A stretch of 64,000 nucleotides of DNA from Cycas panzhihuaensis (taxonomy: Eukaryota > Cycadophyta). The DNA is taken from contig CM041465.1 of assembly GCA_023213395.1 (NCBI GenBank), forward strand, positions 64,363,741 through 64,427,740, in the 5' to 3' direction. This document shows, piece after piece, positions 10,260-20,790 of this stretch. Each line of letters begins with the position of its first letter. Position 1 is the first letter of the stretch. Below the pieces are notes generated by a model. The model was given only the letters and a program-made list of their open reading frames with translations. It made no database searches and had not been told where the DNA came from. A program made the translations under genes and the position numbers.

Positions 10260-11582
10260 TAGTGACCATCCCACAGACGTGATTCCAATCTCTAAAAATC
10301 ACAAAAAATCTACCAAAAACTTGAGCAAATCACACCTTAACTTTATATCAAGAGTAATATAACACTCCTCAACATTCCTAGGTATTAAAGAGATAAGAAT
10401 ATATCAAATCTTAGTAGTGACCTGTAAAAATTTGGTGCACTAGCTAAATTTTATATGCATGATAGTTAAGAATGTGACCAATCACATTTTTATACTTACC
10501 AAAAACATGACTTTACTCTAAAAACATGACCACTCATATTTTAGCAACACAAAAATGTGACAGTTAGGTATGTGAAAATTAACTTATCAAAAAGTCAAAA
10601 ATTAATTTTTAAACATAAATTGAGGTAAAAATAACTTTATAAATGAGTAAAGAAGCACAAAACAAGATGAAAATAGCAAGCACAAGCCCAAAAATGAGTA
10701 AAATTGATAAAAAAAGGGTGAAATCAAGATTAAAACTTAAAAATAAAAGTTTGAAAGGAAAAAATAGATTAGAATGATTGTGAAGGAAAGTTTTAATAGC
10801 ATAGTCTTTATCATTGGCAGGTGATAGTAAAACACACGTCATATCATCATTCAGCACGTGTCATAAAACCAAAATCAATATATTTCTTCATCAAAACATG
10901 GCCTAACTAATCATAAAATAAATATATTATTTATTTTTTATGAAACCATATAAGAAACATATCCAAAGCTATAAATATAAACCAAAGGCTAGGTTTTGGT
11001 AAAATAAATGGGCTCCTACTAAGAGAAAAGAATATTCTCAATTAACCATGGGTAGCATCTACCTCTGACTCGACCCCTATATTTATAGCTCAGAATGCAG
11101 AGAGGGGTAAGACTACATAATGACTAGCTTAGCAACCCAGTCAACTTCAAACTTTTATTCAATAATTAGACTACTTAGACATCTCTTAAGAGCCAAATTA
11201 ACTACTAACTCAACATCAACCATATCAAGTTAGTATGTCTTCATACCAAATCCAATAACCTCAGTAGCCCCAGCAACCACCATAACCTTAAACAAAAAAG
11301 AATCATTAGAGTAGACCTAATATCAGTTGCTTATACTATGGAAAAATTTATCACCTTATTATTAAATGTAGGAGATGTCAGGCTAATATACAAAAATTAC
11401 AAAATTAAGGGAGCTAATCTTATGGGCCTAACTTCTAATAAGTAGCCCCATGTTATTAACAAGTAGCCCTACTTCAGCCACCTCCCAAGTGGATTTAATA
11501 GTTATTAAAAGATGATCCTCCTACTTCCATAGCTGCCAAAAGCCATTAAATATTAGAAACTTTACTAATTTTGTCCTAATGA
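10260..11582. other. AT-rich region, no gene seen
   Basis: No conserved domain appears on either strand. The frame at 10609-10857 (-) is a low-complexity hydrophobic translation. The last 300 bp may be the decayed integrase-RT linker of copia H1 (Ser/Pro/Gln-rich in one frame). The first bases 'tagtgaccatccca' resemble the start of the primer-binding region of C and B, which may be chance. Confidence 0.4.
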
Positions 11583-12493
11583 CATGTTTTAGAAACTCTT
11601 GAGCCTTCTATATTTGAGGAGGTAGGTAAAGACCAAATATGGAAAATAGTCATAAATAGAGAGATGAACTCCATCCTTAAAAATAAAACTTAGAGGTTGA
11701 TATAATTGCTACCTAGAAAAATATAATCGATTATAGATGGATCTACAAAACTAAATTCCATGCAAATGGCACCATCAAGTGTCACAAATCTTATCTTGTA
11801 GTAAAAGGTTTCAAATAATACGAAGGGTTATACTATGATGAGAACTTTGAATTGATGACTAACATGACCATATTCCATTTGGTAATGTTACTAACAACCT
11901 AATTCAATTAACCAATCAACCAAATAGATGTGAAGAGTGCTTTCCTTAATGGAGAGCTCACATAAGAGGTTTTCTTAAAGCAACCTCCTCACTATATTGT
12001 TTTAGACTAATAACATTTTGTTTAAAAGATTAAGCAAGCATTATATAGACTAAAGTAAGTACCACATACCAATTACATAAAGATTAATGTCTTTCTCACT
12101 CATCATAGATTCAATCGTTCACCCTCTAACCTAGATGTGTATATTCAGGTTAGGGATAACTTGATCACTATCATTATTCTTTATGTAGATGATTTAGTAA
12201 TCATAGGAAATAATACTAAAGGAATATCTTGGCTATAGTTAGAATTGAAAAATAACTTTAGGATGATAGATCTTGAGTTGCTTCATTACTTCCTTGAAAT
12301 TGAAGTTTGGTAGGAACCATGCCACATCTTCCTATCTCAATTGAAATATGTCAATGAGCTCTTGCAAAGCTTTAAGATGGCAGACTATAATCTAACACTA
12401 ATTCTTATAGAAACAAGAACCAAGATAAATATAGATTAGCAAGGGAAGTCATTTAATCCCACATTATACTGGTACTTAGTTTAGAGTCTTATC
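11583..12493 (+). pseudogene. Copia H1 reverse transcriptase (degenerate, interrupted by F)
   Basis: Plus-strand copia RT in order: EPSIFEEVGKDQIWKI (start of domain), RWIYKTKFHANGTI, IDVKSAFLNGEL, LKQPPHYIV, then the catalytic LYVDDLVIIGNN (Y-V-D-D at 12182-12193), FRMIDLELLHYFLEIEV and YWYLV*SLIY. The catalytic Asp pair is kept, but stops and frameshifts are frequent, including TGG to TAG in the N.TW.L motif. The frame is cut at 12493 by element F and resumes at 15882 with LTILDQRPF, as expected for the copia segment between RT and RNase H. Confidence 0.88.
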
Positions 12494-13142
12494 TATTGAG
12501 AAAATTAGGTCCTAATAACTAAAAGCTACCACCAAGAACTAAACTATTTTGTAACTAGTTACAAGAATTAAAATTAAAATTTAACATGAAAGTTCTTAAT
12601 CCAGAGATAATATAATAAATAAATTAGAAGGCCAAAGCATCACATATACACTATATATAATATGGTAAAACCTTAACAGTATGGTAGGGAAACATCCACA
12701 GAGGAAAGGTATTAATATTTATTATCTAAGAATGGAGAAATATACATAATCTGTAGTAGAATGCTCATAGTAATAACAACCAGCTGCCTCTTCCTAATAT
12801 AATACATCAAATACCATCAATATAATGAAGAAACATCCTAAATTAATCTATATGAGATATTCATACAAGGCATAAATCTTGTCCATTAAATCTAGGGTAT
12901 TTTGAATGAATAGCCATAATCTTCTTTACAATTTAGTATGTTTTATAGCACTAGCTTTTTGGGTTGTAGGCTACTACCTTGGAACCCCCTCTTTGCGAGT
13001 AGGGTTCTATCTCCCCCAACATCCCCTAGTGAAGGGGGCTCTTACCCCTCTTAGATCCCCCTATGAAAGTTTACGGGGGGAATCATACTACCAACCTATC
13101 AAAATTTTTGCCTCTAAAATATTATTATCATATTATCTAATA
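12494..13142 (-). repeat. 3' LTR of copia F
   Basis: Homologous to 15202-15876 and 5363-6015. The terminal TGTTGAG has decayed to TATTGAG on the left. A G-rich stretch ('cggggggaa' near 13075) is common to the family. The open frame at 12906-13244 overlaps it and is chance. Confidence 0.85.
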
Positions 13143-13144
13143 AT

Positions 13145-13760
13145 CTCTACCTTAACAACAATTTACATGATACCTTTCCTAAACTATTCATCACCTTTTC
13201 TACAAACCAAGAGAAGTCAACTAACATTTGAACTTCTCCAATAGTACTAGTTTTATAAACATGTTGGCATAATTTTATTTTATGTTAACCTTCTCAAGTG
13301 CCACTCCACCTGCTTCCATAACCTATCTAGCAAAATGGTACTTACGAGCAATATGCTTTATCCTACGATGATAAGATAGATTCTTTATTAAGTAAATGGA
13401 ACTTTGACTATCACAAAATGCCTTTATATTTTTATATTTCCTTCCAAGCTTAACTAATAGACCCTACAACCAAATTGCTTCCTTATAAGTATGTGCTACA
13501 ATAACATATTCTTCTTCTGTAGTTAATAATATAATTATACTTTATAATTTTAACATCTAATTAACTAAATTATTTGTAAGAGTAAACACATAACTTGAAG
13601 TAGACCTTCTCTTATCTAAATCTCTTACAAAGTCTAAATCAATATATCTATAAACTTGATTACTTGTACCACCAAAGGTGATGTAATAATCACTTGTGCC
13701 CCTCAAATATTGAAGCACCCATTTCACTACTGCACCTGAGTCTATACTACTTTCTAAAAA
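13145..13760 (-). pseudogene. Copia F RNase H remnant
   Basis: The minus strand reads KWVLQYLRGTSDYYITFGG, RYIDLDFVRDLDKRRSTSSY, TTEEEYVIVAHTYKEAIWL and FCDSQSSIYLIKN, the usual C-terminal half of copia pol. In-frame stops are present. It follows GAG-pre-integrase sequence without any RT, showing the internal deletion. Confidence 0.82.
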
Positions 13761-13872
13761 TATAATGTTTATAAAAAATCAAATCTGAAAGCTACAAGTT
13801 ATAAAGCAACTTATAGTTCATTAGTACCTTAAGTCCCCTCTCACCCATATGGCCAAGTCTGTAATACTATAA

Positions 13873-15129
13873 CTAAGCTAGATCTTCTACATTCTTTGAT
13901 GTTGTAATTGTATGGCTAACATCTATACCTCCCACTAAAATATAAAGGTTTCCTTTCTTTAAGGTTTTCATAATAACTAAGGTGCCCTTTGATATCTTTA
14001 GGACTCCTTCATGACTTGTGCACTTATAACCACCAAAATCTAGTTCACCCAAGGAAACCAAATTCATTTTTAGATCAAGTACATGCCTAACTTTAGTTAA
14101 TATTCTTACTACACCACTGAATATTTTAATTATGATGCTACCAATGGCCACTGTCTTATAGGAAACTTCATTTTCCACAAGCATATCACTACCATCAAGA
14201 GGTTGGTATGATGAAAACCAACTCTTATATGGATACATATGGTATGAAACACCCAAATCTAATAACCAATTATGATGATAATGGGAAATATTATAAGTAA
14301 CTAAGACATTATCGTCATCCATACTTTGATTTAACTCCACCTGATTAGCCTCCTTGTTAGGATCTTCCTTTTTATGGAACTCCTTCCTTTTGTAGCAATC
14401 CTTCTTAAGGTGACTTGTCTTATTGTAGTACTAACATTTGAGCTTACTCTTCTTACCTTTTGACTTTGACCTCAATGTGTCCCTGGAGCTTTATCCTCTC
14501 TCAATCATTCTACCCCTTGTTGTCATAGCTTCTGGTGTGGAGGTTTTAAGACTAGATTTCCTCCTTATCTCTTATGTTAGTGAAGCACTCACAATAAAAT
14601 CATAGTTTAATTCATCTATAGTGATACAATTATTTGAGGTGATAATATTATCCTAAGATTCTAGTAATGAATATAACAAGGTAACAACCTTGTCCTCATT
14701 CTCAATCATGATATTGATATTAGCTAACTAATAAATAAGAGCATTGAAAATATTTAAATGATCAAGAATTTTTTTACCTTCCTTCATCCATAATGAGTAC
14801 AATTGACTCTTGAAGTAGATTCAATTCATCACTAATTTGGTAATATACAAGCCTTCTAATTAGGTCCATAGTCATATTGTTGTCTTCTCTCATGTGATGT
14901 TAAATAGAACTTTGTCTGCCACGTATAATCATATTGTGCTAAGAGCCCTTTTATTTAGATCATCCTATTCATCACTGTCCATTTCTGTGGGTTTCTTCGA
15001 TTTGCCTCTTAGAGTTCTATACAGTCCCTATTATACCAAAACATCATATGCTTTTTGTTTCTATAACTCAAAGTTATTCTTGCCATTGAATTACTCTACC
15101 TCAAACTTTGTATTCTTCAATTTTTCCAT
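13873..15129 (-). pseudogene. Copia F gag-protease
   Basis: The gag start is at 15129 (MEKLKNTKFEVE, then FNGKNNFEL). The gag body continues with KSKKPTEMDSDE and SLLESWDNIITS. A decayed zinc knuckle lies near 14390-14440 (HLKKDCYKRK, first Cys lost). The protease motif near 14250 reads NWLLDLGVSYHM where copia normally has D-S-G-A. GAG-pre-integrase follows (HVLDLKMNLVSLGEL). The last 155 codons (14340-13873) are free of stops; upstream there are several. Confidence 0.85.
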
Positions 15130-15186
15130 TTAGTATAAAAAAAGTGAACACCAAAACCTTTACAAACTTATTGCAAAAATAAAAGT

Positions 15187-15201
15187 GGTTCTAATACCAC
15201 T
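15187..15201 (-). promoter_or_regulatory. Primer-binding site of copia F
   Basis: The minus strand reads AGTGGTATTAGAACC immediately after the LTR end. It matches TGGTATCAGAGC, the initiator-methionine tRNA site typical of plant copia elements, at 10 of 12 positions. Confidence 0.8.
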
Positions 15202-15876
15202 TATTAAGAAAACTATATCCCAATAACCAAAAATCACCACTAAGATCTAAATTATTTTGCAACTTGTTATAAGAATTAAAACTAAAATTTAACATACAAT
15301 TTCTTAAACTAGAGATAATATAATAAATACATTAGAAGGCTAAAGCATCATATATACACTAGATATAATATGGTAAAACACTAGTAGTATGCCAGGGAAA
15401 CATCTACATAGGAAAGGTATCAATCTTTATTATCCAAGAATTAAGAAATATACATAATCTATAACAAAATGCTTATAATAACAACCACTAGTTGCCTCTT
15501 CTTAATATAGTATATCTAATACATCAAATACCATCAACATAATAAAAAAACACCCTAAATTGGCGTATATGAGAGAGTCATATAAAACACAAATCATGAC
15601 CATCAAATTTGGGGTATTTTAAATGAATAACCCTGATTCTCTTTATAATTTAGTATGTTTTATAGTGCTAGTTTTTTGGGTCAGAAGCTACTACCCTTGA
15701 ACCCCCTCTTTGCATGGGGGAGGGGGGGTGTTGGTTCCTCCTGCATACCCTATCTAAGGGGGGATCCTGCCTCTATTAGATCCCTTTGTGAAAGTTTGGG
15801 GGAGGGGGTGGGGGAACTATGCTACCAACTTGTCAAAATATTTACTTCCAAAACATTGTTGTTACATTATCTAGCA
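15202..15876 (-). repeat. 5' LTR of copia F
   Basis: About 675 bp, collinear with 12494-13142. It has G-rich expansions around 15715-15730 and 15800-15815 that the other copies lack. The open frame 15655-15933 lies across its end and is not a gene. Confidence 0.85.
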
Positions 15877-15881
15877 TCATC

Positions 15882-16163
15882 TATCTTACTATACTTGATC
15901 AGAGACCTTTTATATAGTTGGGATTTATTCTAGGTATATGTCAAAGCCTAAAGCATCCCACTAGAAGTTATAACTAAGATCCTCAAATATATTTATAAAA
16001 CACATTAATTTATACTTGATTATATCTAAACTACATCCCCTATATCTCAACTACAATCTCTTGGAGCTATAAGAAGTAGCTAAATATTACTCTTTCTTCT
16101 ATCAAAGTTGAATATAAAGAAGTTATTCATGCCACTATAAAGTTAACTTTCCTTAGAAGGATT
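15882..16163 (+). pseudogene. Copia H1, RT/RNase H junction segment
   Basis: Resumes H1 after element F: LTILDQRPFI, then a decayed stretch, then TLSSIKVEYKEVIHATIKLT and FLRRIL, equivalent to the ALS..EAEY..L..A motif of copia RNase H. The reading breaks at FLRRIL, where solo LTR D is inserted, and continues with VKLGL at 19131. Confidence 0.85.
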
Positions 16164-16168
16164 CTTAT

Positions 16169-19130
16169 TGGAATTACATCTATAACGATGGTAACTACAC
16201 CTAGTTGGGATTAAGACTATCGACGGAAGGCTCTGGAATAAAGGGATCAAACCAATAAATACATGGAAACACCTACACAGGGTGCCCGTGTGTCAAAATG
16301 TAGGTTCAAGACCCATGAATGGTATATGACTTCCTCTAGGAAACTTAACTTTTGACTTTGAAGGGGAGTGTAGGTGAGGGATGTCCTTGATTGCCCAAGT
16401 AACCTCAAAACAAGGGTCTTCCTGCCCTTGGATGGCCGAAAGAAGAAGGCAAGACCCAATGAGGAAGTAGATCCTCATGAAAAAAAAACTAAGGGATGTA
16501 GGTGAGATATGTGTAGGTATGATTAGATAAATGGGGGAACATCTTAGGGGACGAGTCCTTTAAGGGATAACCCACCTAAAAATGATGTTGGACAAACAAA
16601 GAGTGGTAGCGAAAGGAGTTCCCACCACTCCGCGTATAAGGGGGTCTAATCTCTATATGCAACAATGGGGTGGAGACTAGTTGTATGTGTGTGTAGAAGA
16701 GAGGTATGCAAAGCATATATGTGTGAAGAATAATAAATATACTTTTCCCTCAAAGATAAATCATCACTCTCATTTCGTTTTAAACAAGGGAAGGAGAAAC
16801 AAAGAGATGAACCAAGATATTATACAAAATGTATGACAATGTAATTGAATGAAAGAATAGAGGGAATATCCCCTAACAGATGCTCTTTCTTAAAATGTGA
16901 AGTAATGTGCAAAATAATGATGTGAGTTGGTTCCCTTTTACTCTATTCCCTTATGTCTTTTCATGCAAACATGTAAGCTAAAAGAAACTAGAAAGACTAA
17001 TGAAATAAAAGTGACATACCTGGAAGAGCATTGCAACTAAAACGTGATCTTCATCTTGCACTACACCCACTTCCTCTTTTCCTTCTCCTAATATATGAGC
17101 AATGTAGATATTTCCTTACCTCCCCCAAAATGAAAGGAAAGAAGTAAGAAAAAATACAAAGGAAAAAGGAACTATATAAAGATTACAATAATCAAAGAAA
17201 AAGAGGCCAAGAAATGCACCTAAATTATTGTCGTTTACCTTTCTCTACATGTGCTGCAACAAACCTATAATCATAAAGTTTGTTACCCTTTTCAAAGGGG
17301 CTACTAGGCTACAAAGTAAGTATATGAATATATATATATAATAGCAAAATGCTAAAATGTTGTAAGTTAGAGTGTTTCAAGTTAAATAATCTTCCACCAA
17401 AGAATGACTCTACATCTCCCAAGAAAACCAACAACATAAGACAAAGTGTAGGGGAGGTTAGCCTTAGAATGACTAACCCTCTCACAAGTACACCTCCACA
17501 CTACCCTTAAACATAGGAAACAATAGATTAGGATAGCCTATAGGTAGTAGATAGTGAAAGAAACAAATATCACGAGGTTTACAAAAGTTATCGATGTTGC
17601 AAATATGCTATGTGCAACAAATTGCAACGTTGGCTAAGCCGTGATCCAAGATGGATGAGGGACACTATTTGGGGATGGAAGAGCTACCTAAGAGAGGTGT
17701 ATAGGCCTAGAAATAGTGCAACAAGGTATACATATATTGATATCCAATGCAGGCCAAATCTTAGAGACTCCCTAGTTACTCAAGAGAGGCATGAGCAGAA
17801 GAGAGGAAAGAGGGGAAGGGGGGTTTCCCTTAAGGAGTAGGCCTAATTAGGTATGGGGACCTACCTTGGCTCCTTTCTCTCACTCTTTGTGGGTCCTCTC
17901 CCACAGCTTCCTTAGAAATAACTAGGAGAGGGTAGGAAGATGAAGAGGGTAGAAAAATAGGAAATGGAGGAATACCTCCTATAAAAACCAAAAAATAAGG
18001 AAAGAAAGGATGTGTTTAAAGATCTAACCTTTTACAAGATAGTCTAAAGCAAAGACATGGAACAATAATGAAATAGTACCTATTGGGCTAAGTAGGAGAT
18101 AGGTCTTCCCATCAAAATAATAAGAAATAGAAGATATGATATGCTTACAGGGGGGTCCTTAAGAGGATGCTACAATGGAAACAAACTTGTTGAAATCTAT
18201 AGGAAGGGTGCGGAGGCCAAACATGAGCATGAATCCTTACTTGGAGATGTTTGTTGGCAAGTCTACTACCATGGATCAGAGCTGCAATGGGTAGATCTTA
18301 GGCTAGAGAATAGGGAACTTGAGTGTTGTAGGGTGTTCCTGCAGAAAACTCTTATGGAAGAAAGAGAAGAGAGACGAGAAGGTAGAAGAAGAGGTGGAAA
18401 ATGAGGTTATTTTGGGCTTTATACCTAACCCTATGCTGAATAGATGATTAAGGTTGAGGTAGGACTTGAGAGGTGTCAAATCCACATGAAAAATTCACGA
18501 AAAAGTGAAAATTACCACTGAAAATTTTAAAAAATATTAAGTGATAGTCACCCCATGGCAAACTTCATAGTACCACGAAGTTTACCATGCTACTGCAATA
18601 ATTGTTATGGTGCAGTAAGAGAGACCAAAATAGGGCAAAAGAGCATGCCTAAGAGCCTTAAAAGAGGGTAACCTAGGCCTAGGAGGAGTCACCCCTCTAT
18701 CCAAGTGGCTGGGTATAGTCAAATAAGGAGGATGACCTAAACTAGATGGGGTACCGAAGTGACAAGACACCGATAACTAGCATAAAGATAAACCAATCAC
18801 ACTCAGCAGGCTGCTAAGGGTTGTGATATAGCAAGGGGTGTGATGGTTCATATAGGCTGAGTGGTGCTTAAGATAATATGGAGGTTTATAGGAGGGTTAT
18901 GGAGTGCCATCGGGATGCATGTCCCATTGATCATCATAGGCTAAAAGAGTAACAAGCAGTATGATCAAGAAACAGGTGCAAGATGATCACTCAAATGTAA
19001 TAGTCAGTCATACAATGAAAGAACACTTCAATTTACCTTCCTAGAGAAGTAGTAAAGGTAAGGGATAGAAGCATACCTATACTTACCTATGACGACTTGC
19101 CAAGAACCCATTCCTGGGAGCCAGGAAACA
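16169..19130 (-). mobile_element. Gypsy solo LTR D, minus strand, inserted in H1
   Basis: 2962 bp. On the minus strand it begins TGTTTCCTGGCTCCCAGGAA and contains GTCATAGGTAAGTATAGG, as the LTRs of A and B do, and ends ...GTAATTCCA. It is flanked by cttat (16164-16168) and cttgt (19131-19135), a target duplication with one mismatch. Removing it restores the H1 reading FLRRILVKLGLQ. A GGTACC-type palindrome variant is at 18560-18583 and the 'cttggatggcc' block near 16430. Open frames inside (16247-16478, 17610, 18141, 18303, 18582) are incidental. Confidence 0.92.
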
Positions 19131-19418
19131 CTTGTCAAGCTTGGACTTCAATAAATTACACCTATCACTCTTTACTGTGGCAACCAAAGTATGGTAAAGA
19201 TGATGAGGAATCTAGCCTTCCATATTATAACTAAGTATATTAGGGTCTACCATTACTTCATCTATAAATATATCCAAAATAGAGAAGTTAATCTTATTTA
19301 CAGGTTAACTAAGGACCAAGTTATAGATATCTTCACTAAAGCACTTAATAAACCTAAGTTTGAATGATTTCAATATGAACTCGATATCAAATATAATGAA
19401 GCTACCATTAAGGGAGGG
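19131..19418 (+). pseudogene. Copia H1 RNase H C-terminus
   Basis: Reads LVKLGLQ*ITPITLYCGNQS, MMRNLAFHIITKYI, REVNLIYRLTKDQVIDIFTK, ALNKPKFE and ATIKGGC, the standard end of copia pol (DNQSA, K.P.FH..TKHI, ADIFTK, LRGGC). The polypurine tract 'aagggagggtg' overlaps the end. Confidence 0.88.
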
Positions 19419-19777
19419 TGTTAAGACTAATAATTCCACCTTCATTACCATGTAATTTATATGTATATATATATAGTTGTGTACTATAAATGACCCTTAT
19501 TTATAATTCAACTATAATTTATAAACATGTCATCTCTGCTGCTTCTGCTAATATGTCAACCAATTATATTATTGTAAACTTTGGTGGTACACTTATAAAT
19601 TAAGCCCTACTTACTTTATTTGTATATTAATTCATTGGTAATATAGAAGCTCTTCTAGATTAGAGCCTCACAAAGCGACAAATTCACCTATGAACCTTTG
19701 TGCATCTCTTTTGTGCTTAGTTTAGCTAGATTTTCTTATTATTTTAATATCTTATATTATATTCTGATGGATGTACA
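19419..19777 (+). repeat. 3' LTR of copia H1 (right end approximate)
   Basis: Starts TGTTAAGACTAATAATTCC after 'aagggaggg'. The proposed end '...ggatgtaca' near 19777 is a guess from LTR size and the CA ending; the 5' LTR is not visible in the window to confirm it. Confidence 0.45.
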
Positions 19778-19849
19778 TAGTATTTAGATCTTGAAGTAGT
19801 TTTTTCAATCCTCCCTTGAAACATAGCTTGAATTATATCAGGAGAGGAG

Positions 19850-20430
19850 TACTCTTCAGATAGGCCTACTAATAAATAAGTATGACTACTAAAAAATAGG
19901 CATGAGGCCAATCTAAGTACCTATTATATGGGATTTAGGACAAGGGATAGGGCATCTAGGCTTGTAACTAAGGAGACTCCTATCGTGGAGGAGGTTGAGG
20001 AGAGTATGATTGGGCAATCTTAGGATACAATTGAGTGAGGCTTAAAGCATATGAGTTTAGGCCAGTTGAGAGAGGGGTATCTACCTGGGATGCCTCTGCC
20101 CTAGTAATATTGAGGAATACCACTTGGAGTAGGGATTATTCATAATCCTCATCACCAAACTCCTAGTCACTAAGGTTGACAAAGTAACCATAACTCCCAA
20201 TGCCTATGGGTATGAAGTACACCAAATTTGGTTAGGGAAGAGGGGGGTCTTCCTCTTTATAAGCTACTTCATATCTAAAGAAAGCTATAACAAATGGGTC
20301 AAAAGGGTCCTCTTCTCCATCTATGACTCCAAAGATGGCATAGAAAGCTTAATATAATGATTAAGAAGGTAGAGCCTCTCAAGCCACAACTTTAATTTTC
20401 CCTTGGTGGACAATTTTGAGTTACCCTAAT
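19850..20430 (-). pseudogene. Gypsy C, linker after protease (degenerate)
   Basis: The minus strand continues from the protease. PIGIGSYGYFVNLSD and EFGDEDYE near 20150-20200 match PISIGSYGYLTMFGD and SEDED of element B (37372-37440), so both elements share this protease-RT linker. The function of the linker is not recognised. Sequence left of it meets the H1 LTR, and the RT and integrase of C are not in the window. Confidence 0.55.
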
Positions 20431-20790
20431 GTTAAGAGTAGATTATAGCCATTTAGTCCAACCATGGTTGGGATAACTTCCAAACTATGGTTATCCCAAA
20501 AGGAGATTGTAATCAACATAGATATCCAAGACAACAATGTTAGTTTGGATAGTCTTATCCTCCAAGGTGAGAGGCAAGGTCACCATCCCTAGATGTGCCT
20601 TCTCGCTCCCATCATACCCTTAGTATTTCCAAGGGATAGGCTCAAGAGCCTTGATACCTAACTTTTCAAGCATATGAATAGGCATGGCATTTATTGAAGA
20701 ACCATTGTCTATAATGGTTCTCTTTAAGGTAAATTCAAGTATTTTGATCATTATAGTGAAGGGATAATTCCAATGTAGTTGTCACCCCTT
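20431..20790 (-). pseudogene. Gypsy C aspartic protease
   Basis: The minus strand reads LKRTIIDNGSSINAMPIHML, EKLGIKALEPIPW, then GYDGSEKAHLG, LPLTLEDKTIQT and VDYNLLLG. It aligns with B (MDNGSSVNAMPL, GYNGSEKTPLG, VDYNLLLG). The active-site motif is D-N-G, a variant of D-S/T-G common in plant gypsy proteases. The stretch is free of stops except one after PWKY, so it is better preserved than its surroundings. Confidence 0.85.

Larger units (their letters stand above)
12494..15876 (-). mobile_element. Copia element F: deletion derivative inserted in H1
   Basis: A complete insertion of 3.38 kb with two LTRs (12494-13142 and 15202-15876), flanked by ttatc (12489-12493) and tcatc (15877-15881), a target duplication with one mismatch. 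Reading leftward on the minus strand: 5' LTR, primer-binding site, gag, protease, GAG-pre-integrase, then directly a piece of RNase H and the 3' LTR. Integrase core and reverse transcriptase are missing. It could have moved only with proteins from a complete relative, unless the deletion came after insertion. The same LTR family gives the solo LTR at 5363-6015. Confidence 0.9.

Noticed and set aside
10255-10285. Primer-site-like 'tagtgaccatccca' after the 3' LTR of A
   Set aside because: Only about ten bases match B and C and no internal region follows.
10609-10857. 82-codon minus-strand frame rich in Leu/Phe
   Set aside because: AT-rich DNA, no start context, no homology pattern.
17610-18404. 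Frames of 76 and 87 codons (+)
   Set aside because: Inside gypsy solo LTR D, low-complexity charged translations.
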